A stretch of DNA of 64,000 nt. It comes from Antedon mediterranea. Lineage: Eukaryota > Echinodermata > Crinoidea > Comatulida > Antedonidae. The DNA is taken from assembly GCF_964355755.1 (NCBI RefSeq), contig NC_092673.1, positions 18,359,001 through 18,423,000 of the forward strand. The letters are read 5' to 3'. Below, in pieces: positions 21,001-28,871 of the stretch (its first letter is position 1; each line of letters starts with the position of its first letter). A program made the translations under genes and the position numbers. Under the pieces are notes generated by a model. It had not been told where the DNA came from and did not search any database. It was given only the letters and a program-made list of their open reading frames with translations.

Positions 21001-23413
21001 ATAATTTTTGGTTTAATTTTAATCATTAAAATTTTACATTAACTGATTATTTATAGGCAATAGTGAGAAGAAATGAGACAGCATCATCAAGTCACCAATG
21101 TGAACAAAGTGAAGGTAAATTATTCAGTAAAGTTGGGAGATAAACATAAAAAATGAAGATCATATATGATTATAATATGATTAAGATAATAATGACATAG
21201 AAGTTGGTGATATTGAGGATGATATTAATCTAAAATTTAGGATTTATAAAACAAAGAATATAATAATTAGGTGATCATTTAGAATAAAATGATCACCTAT
21301 TGTTATTGTATGAAATCTTTATTCTTCTTCTTATTCTTATTATTTATTTCTCTCTGTACAAATTTGTGTAACAAATATCTCAAAAAGTTTAATGTCAATG
21401 ATTACCAAAATTTCACATTGTCTTTCAAGTACTTTAACTTAGCGATAATAAGCTTTTCAGCGTGATCACTCATCCGTGACGTCACGTATACGCCATTTTG
21501 TGAAATCACATTATCAATCATATCTCCATAATTCATTATCACATATTAATAAAAATCACTACACGTAAACTTGAGGTCAAGGTAAAAAATATTAGCAAAT
21601 AAAAACTCGGGCGTTTCAAGGTCATGCGCGTGAAATCGCGCGTTGAAATTTTAAAAAGCTCAAAATTTAGTTTTTATCAATTTAGAGCATGAAATAGGCC
21701 ATTTGCGTGTTTCAAAAAATTACTGCGTAAAAACACATTTTTGCGCACGCGATTTTTAAAAAGGTTAAAAAATAAAATTTGATGTATACATCATATTCTA
21801 CTCACAATCCTTAGTACATTCTCCGACTTTGAGTCCATTCCGACTTAAAATAACGCTATACGAGCACGTTAAAAATGACAAAATGCGCACATTAATTGTA
21901 CAAAAGTGCTAAAAATGGTAAAAAATATGGCCTTTTTAAAATGAATATAACTCTTCAGAATGGCAGGTGACCCCCAATTTTTTTAACTTATTATGGAAGC
22001 CAATAAGTTGTAGATATAAATATATATACATATTAGACGTACAAAATGGTATGACGTCATCAAATGGCCACTTGAATTTAAAAATTAGTAATTTTTATCT
22101 TTTTTGTGTGGGTTATCACATTCAATAGAGCGCATCTCCGTTATTTGAGCCCGATTTTCGCACACATTTTAGTATGTGCTTGCTCAATTAATTATCTTTC
22201 TCGTGAGTTGTCAACATTTTTATTGTGATGACGTCATCACGCGTAAAAACTTGAATAACCTAGGTCGTGTAATTTCAGCTACACCATACATTTGAATATC
22301 TTATAGCTCCTCAGAATTAAAGGTGACCTTGAAGATTATAATTTATTATGAAAGCTGATGAAATGTAGATATGAATTCATATCAAAATTAAGCCTATCGG
22401 ATGTTGTGATGTTATCATATGGCCAGTTGAAGTTAAAAGGTAGTTTTTAAATTTCTTTAGTCGAAGTTATACAAATTTCAAAGAGCGCGCATTGCGCTTC
22501 TACGTGTCAAATTCTCTTCCAATCATTATATTTATTTGCTCAATTCATTATATTTCGAAATTGTCATCTTCGAGTTTATTTTGATAATTCCATCATACCA
22601 AAAAAATAGAGCATGATGTGGGTCCCGTAATTTCACCTATGCTACACTGTATATAGATATACAGTATTTACTGTACATATTGTATATGAAACATAATAGG
22701 TACAACAGCACTATAAGTGTATATGCATCATGTCATAGGATGGCGTACATCAACTTTTTACGATCGTATGTTAACGTACATGCATGTTTAAAAAGTGTTA
22801 ATTTCATTAAAATGATAAAAATGATCACCTATAATTCGTCAAAGTGACGAATTAAATTCTAGTGTAGATTAATATTATAGGAATAAAATAATTAGAGTGA
22901 GTAGTTTTTTTGTAGTTGTTTCTAAAAGCTGATAATAGATATAGAAAATATTATTATATTATAATCATATTCAAATAGTGATAATTATTAAACAATACTT
23001 ATAACAATGCTGAATTTATTACTTGAAATTTGAAATTATTTTGTGGTTTTTCATGAATTTTTATTCATAAATCTTAAAACAGTAATTATGATAAGAATGC
23101 TATCTACTGAATTTATTACAAGAAATTGGAAATGATTTTGTGGCGTTTCATGAATTATACTGCAATCTTAATTTAAAAAATGATTTTGATTTCAACAATA
23201 TTTATGATGCTAATCTACTGAAATTATTACATTGGAAAATATTGCTGTGTTTTATGAATTTATATTCATTATTCATAATCTTAAAAAACAATTACAATTT
23301 CCAAAATAATCATGATAACTGTTATACTAAATTGATTGATACTGTTTTTCATTTGTATAGATCTCTCAGAGGATGATGAAGACTTAAGTCACAGACTTAG
23401 CCCAATGCAATAA
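6008..23413 (+). CDS. Roc-COR GTPase with Cys/His domain, membrane hairpin and death-effector-like domains (whole gene, exons joined)
   Basis: Twenty exons join in one continuous frame of about 933 residues plus stop; the 5' end is missing. Order, numbered from the first visible residue: Roc switch-I-like VTDGI (about 7-11); an acidic, Thr-rich insert (about 40-125); Roc switch-II-like WDHGGQ (153-158) and the strand EALYIVVFNLS; G4-like VGTHKG (239-244); Roc-COR linker and COR domain (about 257-571); Cys/His domain (597-669); two hydrophobic helices separated by a PA turn (about 677-718); a death-effector-like domain with a RAEDL motif (about 748-815) and a weaker second one (about 833-895); acidic tail ending LSPMQ. 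Roc-COR proteins are GTP-regulated dimers, and death-effector domains recruit caspase- or FADD-like partners. A membrane-anchored signalling role is inferred. The N-terminus and P-loop are not recognised, so gene or pseudogene status is open, although no frame-breaking lesion was seen. Confidence 0.7.
6756..6823 (+). CDS. Exon 2: Roc domain, beta-strand after switch I
   Basis: Acceptor TTTTGTAG, donor GTAAGT at 6824, phase 1 to 0. Encodes GIPLKQYIKGVTELSL followed by IESSSKN. Confidence 0.6.
7166..7196 (+). CDS. Exon 3: insert in Roc domain (cassette 1a)
   Basis: 31 nt microexon, acceptor TTATTAG, donor GTAAGT. Encodes ESTKKPTDSL, phase 0 to 1. Resembles exon 5 in length and phase. Confidence 0.5.
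7325..7389 (+). CDS. Exon 4: acidic insert in Roc domain (cassette 1b)
   Basis: 65 nt, acceptor CTACTTAG, donor GTGAGT, phase 1 to 0. Encodes VNTEMTVENSEPDD then TPIETEQD. Its end (T-E-Q-D) is echoed in exon 6 (T-D-Q-D). Confidence 0.5.
7541..7683 (+). repeat. Dispersed repeat, plus-oriented arm of an inverted pair
   Basis: Runs from ACTGATGAAGGGGTAGTG to CAGCATTGTCATTATTTC. Its reverse complement lies at 11871-12013, so the two copies face each other on either side of the Roc switch-II exons. Confidence 0.75.
7903..7936 (+). CDS. Exon 5: insert in Roc domain (cassette 2a)
   Basis: 34 nt, acceptor AACTTTAG, donor GTAAGT, phase 0 to 1. Encodes NKTNEATQSSI. Apparent duplicate of exon 3. Confidence 0.5.
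8079..8155 (+). CDS. Exon 6: insert in Roc domain (cassette 2b)
   Basis: Acceptor CAGGGAAG ending at 8078 keeps the frame (T|CC). Encodes STTKNAEHNERSIQTDQD. It ends either at 8155 (donor GTAGGT) or at 8131 before GCGAGTAC, which aligns with the GTGAGTAC donor of exon 4 and would be a GC donor. Both ends keep phase 0. Confidence 0.45.
8251..8275 (+). CDS. Exon 7a: 25 nt microexon, alternative to 7b
   Basis: Acceptor TTTATCAG, donor GTATGT, phase 0 to 1. Encodes VNKKLAAE+G. Near-duplicate of exon 7b. Including both would put a TGA in frame directly after the junction, so only one can be used in an open transcript. Confidence 0.5.
8523..8547 (+). CDS. Exon 7b: 25 nt microexon, alternative to 7a
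   Basis: Acceptor CTATCAG, donor GTAAAT, phase 0 to 1. Encodes VDKELPQD+G, homologous to 7a at five of nine positions and of identical length. Both join in frame to 9674. Confidence 0.5.
9182..9438. mobile_element. Short MITE with TACCCTTTTCACA termini
   Basis: Begins TACCCTTTTCACATCT and ends AAGGTGTGAAAAGGGTA, giving terminal inverted repeats of about 16 bp. About 257 bp, no ORF, intronic. Confidence 0.65.
9674..9786 (+). CDS. Exon 8: Roc switch II (WDHGGQ)
   Basis: Acceptor TCTCCACAG, donor GTAAGT, phase 1 to 0. Encodes GIDKDALEDIEQNKGE, TYEDTFNIWDHGGQ and QIYHGIQR. D-x-x-G followed by Gln is the G3 motif of Roc and Ras-like GTPases. Confidence 0.8.
10477..10566 (+). CDS. Exon 9: Roc central strand
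   Basis: Acceptor CTTCCAG, donor GTAAGT, phase 0 to 0. Encodes MFVTSEALYIVVFNLS then VNLEDRASISDSNR. The pattern (ATT)SEALYIVVFNLS is typical of Roc domains directly after G3. Confidence 0.8.
10843..11022 (+). CDS. Exon 10: Roc G4-like region
   Basis: Acceptor TGTTTACAG, phase 0 to 0. Encodes YWTNLQFILSFIQT then PTILIVGTHKG. The donor GAG|GTTAAT at 11023 keeps the frame into exon 11; earlier GTAAGC and GTAAGA sites would break it. The G4 motif reads T-H-K-G where N/T-K-x-D is usual. Confidence 0.75.
11040..11848 (+). mobile_element. 5'-truncated LINE, C-terminal RT remnant
   Basis: An ORF at 11064-11552 encodes the post-RT end of a non-LTR reverse transcriptase: W-P-Y..F-E-Q-V-Q-R-R..Y-E-R-R-L..L-G-L-S-S-L-E-K-R, then a C-terminal FPRAWEELSEE. 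It ends in an A-rich tail (ATAAATGAAATGAAAT). The RT core is missing. It lies in the intron between exons 10 and 11. Confidence 0.7.
11871..12013 (-). repeat. Dispersed repeat, minus-oriented arm of an inverted pair
   Basis: Reverse complement of 7541-7683 (GACAATGCTGTGGGTATC to GCCCTTCATCAGT), directly downstream of the LINE remnant. A short AT microsatellite follows at 12050-12071. Confidence 0.75.
12238..12489 (+). CDS. Exon 11: Roc-COR linker
   Basis: Acceptor CAACCAG, donor GTAAAT, phase 0 to 0, 84 residues. Encodes AMEVFKKIQDVLKQK, YNVYFAIENSQ and LVKPVPLKWMRFRY. The P-V-P-L-x-W-x-R-F segment is the usual transition from Roc to COR. Reading on into the intron gives a longer but spurious ORF. 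Confidence 0.8.
13038..13232 (+). CDS. Exon 12: COR domain, first part
   Basis: Acceptor TTCTTTAG, donor GTAAGT, phase 0 to 0, 65 residues. Encodes LLNYLYDLGEIVYMPD and AVLDPMRLVEIVTAFV. Leu-Leu-x-Tyr-Leu-x-Asp-Leu-Gly-x-Ile and Val-Leu-Asp-Pro are hallmarks of COR. Confidence 0.85.
13748..13942 (+). CDS. Exon 13: COR domain, middle part
   Basis: Acceptor TTTTTTTTAG, phase 0. Encodes GILEEGLLRKLWIDRK, then FEFLVALMIQLGFIC. The pattern G-x-L..L-L-x-x-L-W..L-x-x-L-M-x-x-x-G-F matches COR. Donor either GTAGGT at 13943 or a GC site (GCAAGT) at 13928; both keep phase 0. Confidence 0.8.
14203..14505 (+). CDS. Exon 14: COR domain, C-terminal part
   Basis: Acceptor AATTTCAG, donor GTACTG, phase 0 to 0, 101 residues. 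Encodes RSFYVPLRLAFKTS, YYDFKGYLPDVLFPYM and LLYNHAELYFDQDH. 'YVP..' followed by 'DF.GYLPD.LFP.M' is typical of the COR end. Confidence 0.85.
15920..17690. repeat. Diverged tandem repeats inside the TTAA element
   Basis: The block CTTAGTTAYRCATAGAAAC, GCTATGGTAAC, GACCTCAAATGACC, ACAAGGTCAG, GTCATGAAACCCCATAT recurs about five to six times, each time degraded and at roughly 200-250 bp spacing (near 15980, 16720, 16910, 17040, 17230, 17410). Confidence 0.6.
16166..16697. mobile_element. Pogo-like MITE nested in the TTAA element
   Basis: The right end is ACGGGAGGTTCAACTG|TA, the complement of the CAGTTGAACCTCC terminus common in pogo/Tigger-type MITEs. The interior has several GCGGCCAC and CCCGTAAG motifs. 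The left terminus (near GCGGCCACCTCCCTTAAC) is degraded, so the left limit is approximate. Confidence 0.5.
18474..18548 (+). CDS. Exon 15: linker after COR
   Basis: Acceptor TTTTTTTCAG, donor GTTTGT, phase 0 to 0, 25 residues. Encodes VTIKRTPVGNEETSNY followed by EPSSEACKE, a hydrophilic linker. Confidence 0.65.
19132..19351 (+). CDS. Exon 16: Cys/His domain
   Basis: Acceptor TATCATTAG, donor GTTAGA, phase 0 to 1. Encodes VLLTIQKSFQPSQDGG, then YERCILCDVCS, HIQNLGHFQYEKLPC and HYKRLFGG. A C-x2-C pair, His residues and a later Cys suggest metal binding. Homologous to the exon at 41-248. Confidence 0.75.
19910..20101 (+). CDS. Exon 17: two-helix membrane hairpin
   Basis: Acceptor TTATTTCAG, donor GTAAGA, phase 1 to 1, 64 residues. 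Two hydrophobic stretches (VSAAVLVAVFGVLIGI and AIIIGVVVTLVAAWYI) are separated by CDILPAG. Their length fits two short membrane helices, with the basic HWRK before the first and HNLLKMD after the second. Both domain sets would then face the same side of the membrane. Confidence 0.75.
20410..20907 (+). CDS. Exon 18: death-effector-like domain(s)
   Basis: The frame is open across the exon and joins exon 17 as G|AT; the acceptor (CATTTCCGAG) is weak. Encodes a first helical domain with DLFNELEDKGLISP, MDVSLLLEITNL and RAEDLVSKYM. This matches the death-effector consensus (L-F-x-x-L-E-x-x-G-L-I-S, then R-x-D-L). A second, weaker domain contains YRKRLFKALNQVDPRA, YLEIQQLLADD and NRFADRLGTIA. Tandem death-effector domains occur in caspase-8 and FLIP. 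The exon ends with donor GTATGC at 20908, or at 20888 before a GC site. Confidence 0.7.
21064..21114 (+). CDS. Exon 19: Ser-rich linker
   Basis: Encodes RRNETASSSHQCEQSEG. The acceptor at 21062-21063 matches the GT donor of exon 18 (G|TG). The acceptor 7 nt upstream (21055-21056) matches the GC donor instead. Both pairs keep the same downstream frame. Donor GTAAAT at 21115. Confidence 0.55.
21229..22862 (+). mobile_element. Non-autonomous Helitron-like element
   Basis: The 3' end has a perfect 8 bp hairpin (ATTCGTCA-AAG-TGACGAAT, 22834-22852), then TAAATT and CTAG before a T, the Helitron 3' signature. A subterminal inverted repeat (AGGTGATCATTT / AAAATGATCACCTAT) lies near both ends. The 5' end is placed at A|TCTAAAATTTAG but is uncertain. 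No Rep/helicase ORF. It lies in the last intron of the Roc-COR gene. Confidence 0.6.
23361..23413 (+). CDS. Exon 20: acidic C-terminus and stop
   Basis: Acceptor TTTGTATAG, phase 1 (G|AT). Encodes DLSEDDEDLSHRLSPMQ and then TAA at 23411-23413. The frame agrees with all upstream junctions. Confidence 0.7.
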
Positions 23414-23567
23414 ACATGGACATCTATTCATACAAGTATTAGACAGCGTTAAAGTGTTGAAAACTGGTACCAGTACAATCTCTTTTATCTGTGAATTGAT
23501 TAGCGATTTGGTTGCAATGTAATGTTAGCGTGTCATACTAAATTTCCCCTTGTTTTATGAGAAAGTA

Positions 23568-23787
23568 TCCCCTGAATAGGGGTGTCCTAAAGAAGGGATT
23601 TACTCCAGTAGTAAAGAGGAGGGGTGTGTCCCCTGAATAGGGATGTGTCCCCTGAATAGGGTTGTCCTAAAGAAGGGGTTTGCTCCAGTAGTAAAGAGGA
23701 GGGGTGTGTCCCCTGAATAAGGGTGTCTTAAAAAAAGGGATTTACTCCAGTAGTAAAGAGGAGGGGTGTGTCCCCTGAATAGGATTT
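23568..23787 (+). repeat. Minisatellite just after the stop codon of the Roc-COR gene
   Basis: About three units of roughly 62 bp: CCCTGAATAGGGGTGTCC, AAAGAAGGGATTTACTCC, AGTAGTAAAGAGGAGGGG, TGTGTC, with one extra partial unit. GC-richer than its surroundings and probably within the 3' UTR. Confidence 0.8.
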
Positions 23788-23789
23788 CA

Positions 23790-25290
23790 GTGTACTAAAC
23801 AGTACATGAATGTTGGTAACAAAGAAAAGATGACAAAACAAATACTGGAACACTTACAAAAAATAACAGTAGGTCTACAAGCATGTGGGTACAAAAATAT
23901 ACATGGGTGGGTATAAAACATTGCTACTGTTCCTGCAGACATTACATATTGCTATATTTAGAGATAAGACTATTTTAACTGTTTTTATATTTTGTTGTGC
24001 ATATATTAGAGTCTCTATGTTGAGATTACAGGCAAAAATCAAATGACAAACATACATTTTTTGAATAAGAATTGATTTAAGTAAGAAGAATATGTGCTAC
24101 CTCAGACCTCATGCCATAAACGAATAATATATTAATAAATGAATTGTAGATTATAATTAGAATGTCTTGAGGAACAAAATATCTCAACTTAAATAATATG
24201 CCTATTTTCTTACATTTTTAAATAAACTATGAATATTATTTTCCCATGAAAGAAATTTATCAAACAAGACTAAGTTTCTCTACTTCATTTATTACATTCT
24301 ATCCAATTAAGAGATCCAATTTTGTTTAAAATGTTCCTTCTGTTTTGAAAAATAATTTAAAAAAAATAAAAATAATCCACTCTTGATTCCCCTTTTTATA
24401 AAAAAAATATTTTCCCCTGAAGGAATTCAACCTTGCTCGTCAAATGAAACGACAACATTATAGTACAGTACAGTAAATGAACTGAGATTAGATATTAATA
24501 AATTATCCAATTTTTTTTTTAACTTCAGAGAATATCCAGTTAATTATATAGTTTTATATGCAGAATTACAAAACCAAAAATATATGCAAATGAGACCAGG
24601 TAAACGGAAGAACAGAATCAGAGCCATATATATAAAGTCGTAACTATATATATATGGCTCTGAACAGAATTAAATCCTTGCACCCTCTAATCCTTCCCCT
24701 TACCACACTAGACATAGACACAACTGTTAAATCTCACTGTGTTACTAAACGCCACTTCTCTAGCCCAGTTCCATATTTGATCCGATTATTAAACAAACAA
24801 TGCTTAAATCTAAATTAATGTTTGATGAATTGTTTATACAGTAGTGTTCAATTTTTTTGTACAGTACTAAATTATTATATTTGTTATGAATGAATTTTAT
24901 AATGTCTATTTGTTGAATGAATATATTTTGATGTTTTTTCACTTTTAATTCAATTTGAATTAAACTCAATTCAGTATGCTGCTATGTTTTAATGTTATTC
25001 ATATTTTTTAATAAATACTAAATTATGAATGAAAAACTTATTTGTTTATTTGTAAGGATAGTGTTTTTTGAAGGGGGAGATTTTAACATCGAGGATATAA
25101 AATTATACGTTCTAGCTATTGTTAAAAATGTATTGTATATTATAAGAATAATAATATCCATTTCAACAACCCGCTGGAGGTCGAGTAATAAAGTTCTTCG
25201 ATAATATTGCAGCGATAAAAATATGTAGACAAATTGTGATTGCGCCCTCTATAAAAAATAAAGTTTTATAAACATCACACGCATTTTATA
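23790..25290. other. AT-rich intergenic stretch with a short palindrome
   Basis: No gene seen. CAGAGCCATATATATA and TATATATATGGCTCTG at about 24618-24664 form an inverted repeat around a 10-12 nt spacer, a possible small MITE footprint. Possible polyadenylation signals (AATAAA) occur near 24133 and 24221. Confidence 0.5.
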
Positions 25291-25298
25291 CAGAAAGG

Positions 25299-25314
25299 AT
25301 GTCCGAAACAAGAA
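25299..25314 (+). CDS. Possible short first coding exon (MSETR)
   Basis: GGATGTCCGAAACAAGAA is followed by a perfect donor GTAAGT at 25315. It would encode M-S-E-T-R plus one base. No matching second exon was recognised, so this is weak. Confidence 0.2.
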
Positions 25315-25404
25315 GTAAGTTTTGTTTCATTATTATCATACCATATCATATACGGAATTCTTTATAATGTGTTGTTTTAATAGCAGGTCTTTTTTTGGAT
25401 CTTA

Positions 25405-25590
25405 TATTCGTATCCTAGGGCTAGGCTATAGGCCCTACCTAGCTAGCTAACAAACTAGGCCAGGTCAGGTCTAGGCTAGGCCCTAGAATAGTAGGCTAGG
25501 TAGCCTAGTAGGGCCTAGCTAGGCCTCTACTACTACTACTAGCTCTAGGCCGAACCATCTACGTACTACACTACCAGGCCTAGGGGCGCT
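25405..25590. repeat. TAGGCC/CTAG-rich low-complexity tract
   Basis: Dense overlapping CTAGG, TAGGCC and GCTAGC words. Shorter tracts of the same kind occur near 20165-20190 and 28338-28395. Confidence 0.7.
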
Positions 25591-25604
25591 AGTTCCGTTT
25601 CGCA

Positions 25605-25930
25605 CCTGTCTTTTATTTCGACTCCAAATGTGTTAAAGAACTTTATCCTGAATACCATACTTTAGAATTAGGCCTAGACCTCATCCATAAGTACTTTTAC
25701 AATGGAGAATCACAGAAAAAGTAACAAATATATCCTTTAAATCGATGAAATATACAGACATGTTTCTTGCACGTGGTTTGTGAATTTCGCACACTCCATG
25801 TTCAATATTGACATTTCTATGGAGCGCCAAAAGAGCAACTATAATAGAGGGCTAAAAAGGCAGTGGAATGCGCATATTTAATGCATCTATTGTTGGTGAA
25901 AATTACGTTCAATTTAAATATATTTTATCA
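25605..25930 (+). repeat. Left arm of a long inverted repeat
   Basis: TTTATTTCGACTCCAAA, AAAAAGTAACAAATA, GTTTCTTGCAC, TCTATGGAGCGCC and GTGGAATGCG appear in this order here, and reverse-complemented at 27540-27842. Arms are about 300 bp and diverged in places. Confidence 0.8.
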
Positions 25931-26110
25931 ATGTTAATACAACTAAACTGTTGATACTGTACATGGTTTTCGACAAATCGACAAATTCATCATCATAAGA
26001 TGTACTGTAGGTTATATACCTCAATGATCTAAATAATATCCGTTGTAGTCCTGGACATAGACCAATTAGATGCTGATTTAGAGTCGTTTAATAATGTTCT
26101 TTGAAAACAG
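25931..26110. other. Spacer inside the inverted repeat, before the LINE
   Basis: No feature recognised. Confidence 0.4.
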
Positions 26111-26111
26111 C

Positions 26112-27491
26112 ACATTCAAATTCAAATTCAAATATTCTTTATTCATCCTCTATCATGAAAATATACAACAACAATATATGAGAACATAAAAAAGATGAAA
26201 AGGAAACACATAAAAACTCAAAAGAGCTTGATTAGTTGTGTCCCCCTAAGTCCCTAACTAGCCTAAAAAACTAAAACATAAATAATAAAAAAGCTAAATC
26301 CTGCAACAAGTATAATTTTTAAAATTATTTGTAAAATGATAATAAATGTTCTTTAAACAATGATTTAAATATATATATTGATTTGGTACTTTGTAGTTCG
26401 TAATTCAAGTCATTCCACAATTTGGGTCCCACACATGACACAGTAAAACTAGTAGAAGTACGATTACGTTTTCTGAGTCTCATTTTGTCTTTAGATCTTG
26501 TATTATAATTATGGTAAGAACCATTTTTAATAAAGAGCGATGAAAAACGCACGTCCTGATTAGTAGTAACATTATACATGAAAAGCCCAATTTGGTACTT
26601 ATTGATATCAGCAATTTTAAGAAGTTTAAATTTATGGAAACATTCAGTCATTGAATCATTAAACTTTGACCATGTTATAGCTCGTAATGCCCTTTTCTGG
26701 AGTTTAAATAACTCATCTAAATAACTTGGAAATGTGCTACACCATATTATGTTGCAATAATTTAATACTGGTTCAATGAGTGATTTGTATATTGTCCAGA
26801 GAGCATAGGTTGGTAAAAAATGTCTTACTTTATATAGTATGCCTACATATCGAGATATTTTCCTAGCTGTAACATTGATGTGGTTCTTATATGTGAGAAA
26901 TTCATCAATATGTACTCCAAGGAATTTAGTCGATTTAACTCTATCTATTCTTTTATTGTTGACATAAATATTTACATTCTCTAAATTACTTGGATTTCGC
27001 TGATTGCGGAAAATTATGTAATTAGTTTTTTTAATGTTGATTGATAGTTTATTGCACATGAACCAATCCGAAACATTTTTTAGTTCACCATTAACTAGTT
27101 CTATGAGCGTATCCAAGTTTTCGTGAGATGCAGATATGTTTGTGTCGTCAGCAAATAAAACAAAAGATAACGAGTTTGAGCAATTAAATACATCGTTAAT
27201 GTACAAAATAAAAAGTAGAGGCCCCAGAATTGAACCCTGTGGTACACCGCAATTTATATCCATCAAACACGAACTTGTGTTATCAATAGACGTAAATTGT
27301 TTCCTTCCACTAATATAGTTTCTAAACCATTTAAGGGCCGTGCCTCTTATGCCATAGTGTTCCAATTTTTTAAGAAGTATATCATGGTTGATGGTGTCAA
27401 ACGCTTTTGACAAATCAATAAATATTCCGATGGTATTTTTTTTCTTATCAAGCGCATCGGTTATTCGTTCAACCAGATCTATAATGGCCAT
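26112..27491 (-). mobile_element. 5'-truncated LINE with RT ORF (26325-27491)
   Basis: The minus-strand ORF of 388 residues carries RT motifs IFIDLSKAFDTINHD, CGVPQGSILGPLLFI and FVLFADDT (catalytic F-A-D-D), then the usual C-terminal LQKRALRAITW. The endonuclease and the first RT motifs are missing, so the copy is 5'-truncated. The 3' tail consists of repeated TTTGAA (26112-26135 on this strand as TTCAAA). The RT style suggests a CR1/L2/Jockey-group element. It lies between the arms of the inverted repeat. Confidence 0.85.
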
Positions 27492-27539
27492 AAAAGTAGA
27501 ACTGTATTATTTATCGCCAGTAACATGTAACAATTGACA

Positions 27540-27842
27540 AAAAATTGTGAATTAAAACGTGTATTTCGTAAATAGATGCATTAAAAGTAGACGCATTCCA
27601 CTGAATTTTTAACCCTCTATTATAGTTGCTCTTTTGGCGCTCCATAGAGACGAAAAAAATGAACTTCGTGTATGCGAAATTTGCGAACGGTGTGCAAGAA
27701 ACACGTCTGTAAAATCATCAATTTAAAGGATTTACTTGTTACTTTTTATGTGATTCTTCTTCATACAAGTACTTATGAGGCTCCAATACTAAGGTGTGGT
27801 ATTCAAAATAAGTTTGGAGTCGAAATAAAACAGCTAGGGCCA
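27540..27842 (-). repeat. Right arm of a long inverted repeat
   Basis: Reverse complement of 25605-25930, see there. CGCATTCCACTG, GGCGCTCCATAGAG, GTGCAAGAAAC and TGGAGTCGAAATAAA are the mirrored landmarks. Confidence 0.8.
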
Positions 27843-28170
27843 GGCATGGCCCAGGCGATCGGGGAGCCCAATAATGTTGTAAGACGATTGGGACAAGAGA
27901 CGATCGGGTACAAAATAAAAATGTAGGGTCTCACAACTAAATGACAACTCAAGTCAAACAAATGTTTGTGCTCCCGAAGCCATCTTGCAGAGATGACCAG
28001 CTGAGAGTAAAAACGGAGAATATATTATAAGAATGAGTAATCTGCGACTTTTGGATTAGAAATTTGTAACAGAACGTGGATGCCCGCCCTCATGAGAGCG
28101 GATGTATACAGACTAAAGAAGACTTCATTTGACAGTATATTATGTCATATTATTAATAGAATTATGATAA
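27843..28170. other. Unassigned stretch
   Basis: No gene or repeat family recognised. Confidence 0.4.
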
Positions 28171-28172
28171 TA

Positions 28173-28665
28173 CAGTAGAACCTTCATTTTACGTACGGTA
28201 CGCGTGAGACCAAAAGACATACGTAAAACATGGGATTCGTAAAATCCAGGTTGACCTTAAATTGACCCCAAATACGTAGATTATAGCTAAAAAGGCTGCC
28301 ATGTTTGCCTACAGTACTTGCACAGCATGCATGTGGTCACTAGCTAGGCCTTGCCTAGACTAATCTAGGCCAGGCTAGCAGGCCTAGCAAGATGTGAGGC
28401 CTAACTAGAAAAGTGCAGTATATACAGGCTGTGCGATGTTTAAATAAAAGTTTTAAAAATAAAATATCAATGTTCTTGTATTTTCCATAATAAAAACAGT
28501 CAGTGCTGTACAGTAGGTGGAATGCACATGTGTAGCTGAGTTCCTCACACATCCATGGCTTTGTGCTTGTTGTTAAATTGCGCCCTCAATGTAAGAAAAT
28601 GATGATGTCATCAGTCATTTTAAGCGTACATAAAATCCAGGGAACATAAAACAGAGGTTCTACTG
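28173..28665. mobile_element. Pogo/mariner-like MITE
   Basis: Starts TA|CAGTAGAACCTTCATT and ends AGAGGTTCTACTG|TA: inverted ends CAGTAGAACC with a TA target duplication. About 493 bp, no transposase. Confidence 0.75.
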
Positions 28666-28720
28666 TATATTTAAATTTGATTTCTTTTAATTTAATTTAT
28701 ATTGTTACATGTTTATGTCT

Positions 28721-28805
28721 CGTCATATTTTTGTGAGGGTCCCTAATGGTCAGCTTCGGCTGGATGGACCTCCCTCATAAAATATTGTTGAAATAAAAAT
28801 AAATA
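28721..28805 (+). repeat. LINE- or SINE-type 3' tail, copy 2
   Basis: Second copy of the 3985-4085 tail (GGGTCCCTAATGGTCAGC, TTCGGCTGGATGGACC, ATTGTTGAAATAAA), ending in an AAATAAAT repeat. Confidence 0.65.
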
Positions 28806-28871
28806 AATAATGCATTTTATAAAACATATTTAATAGCAAACTATGGGTACATTCACTTCTACAAAAAATTA

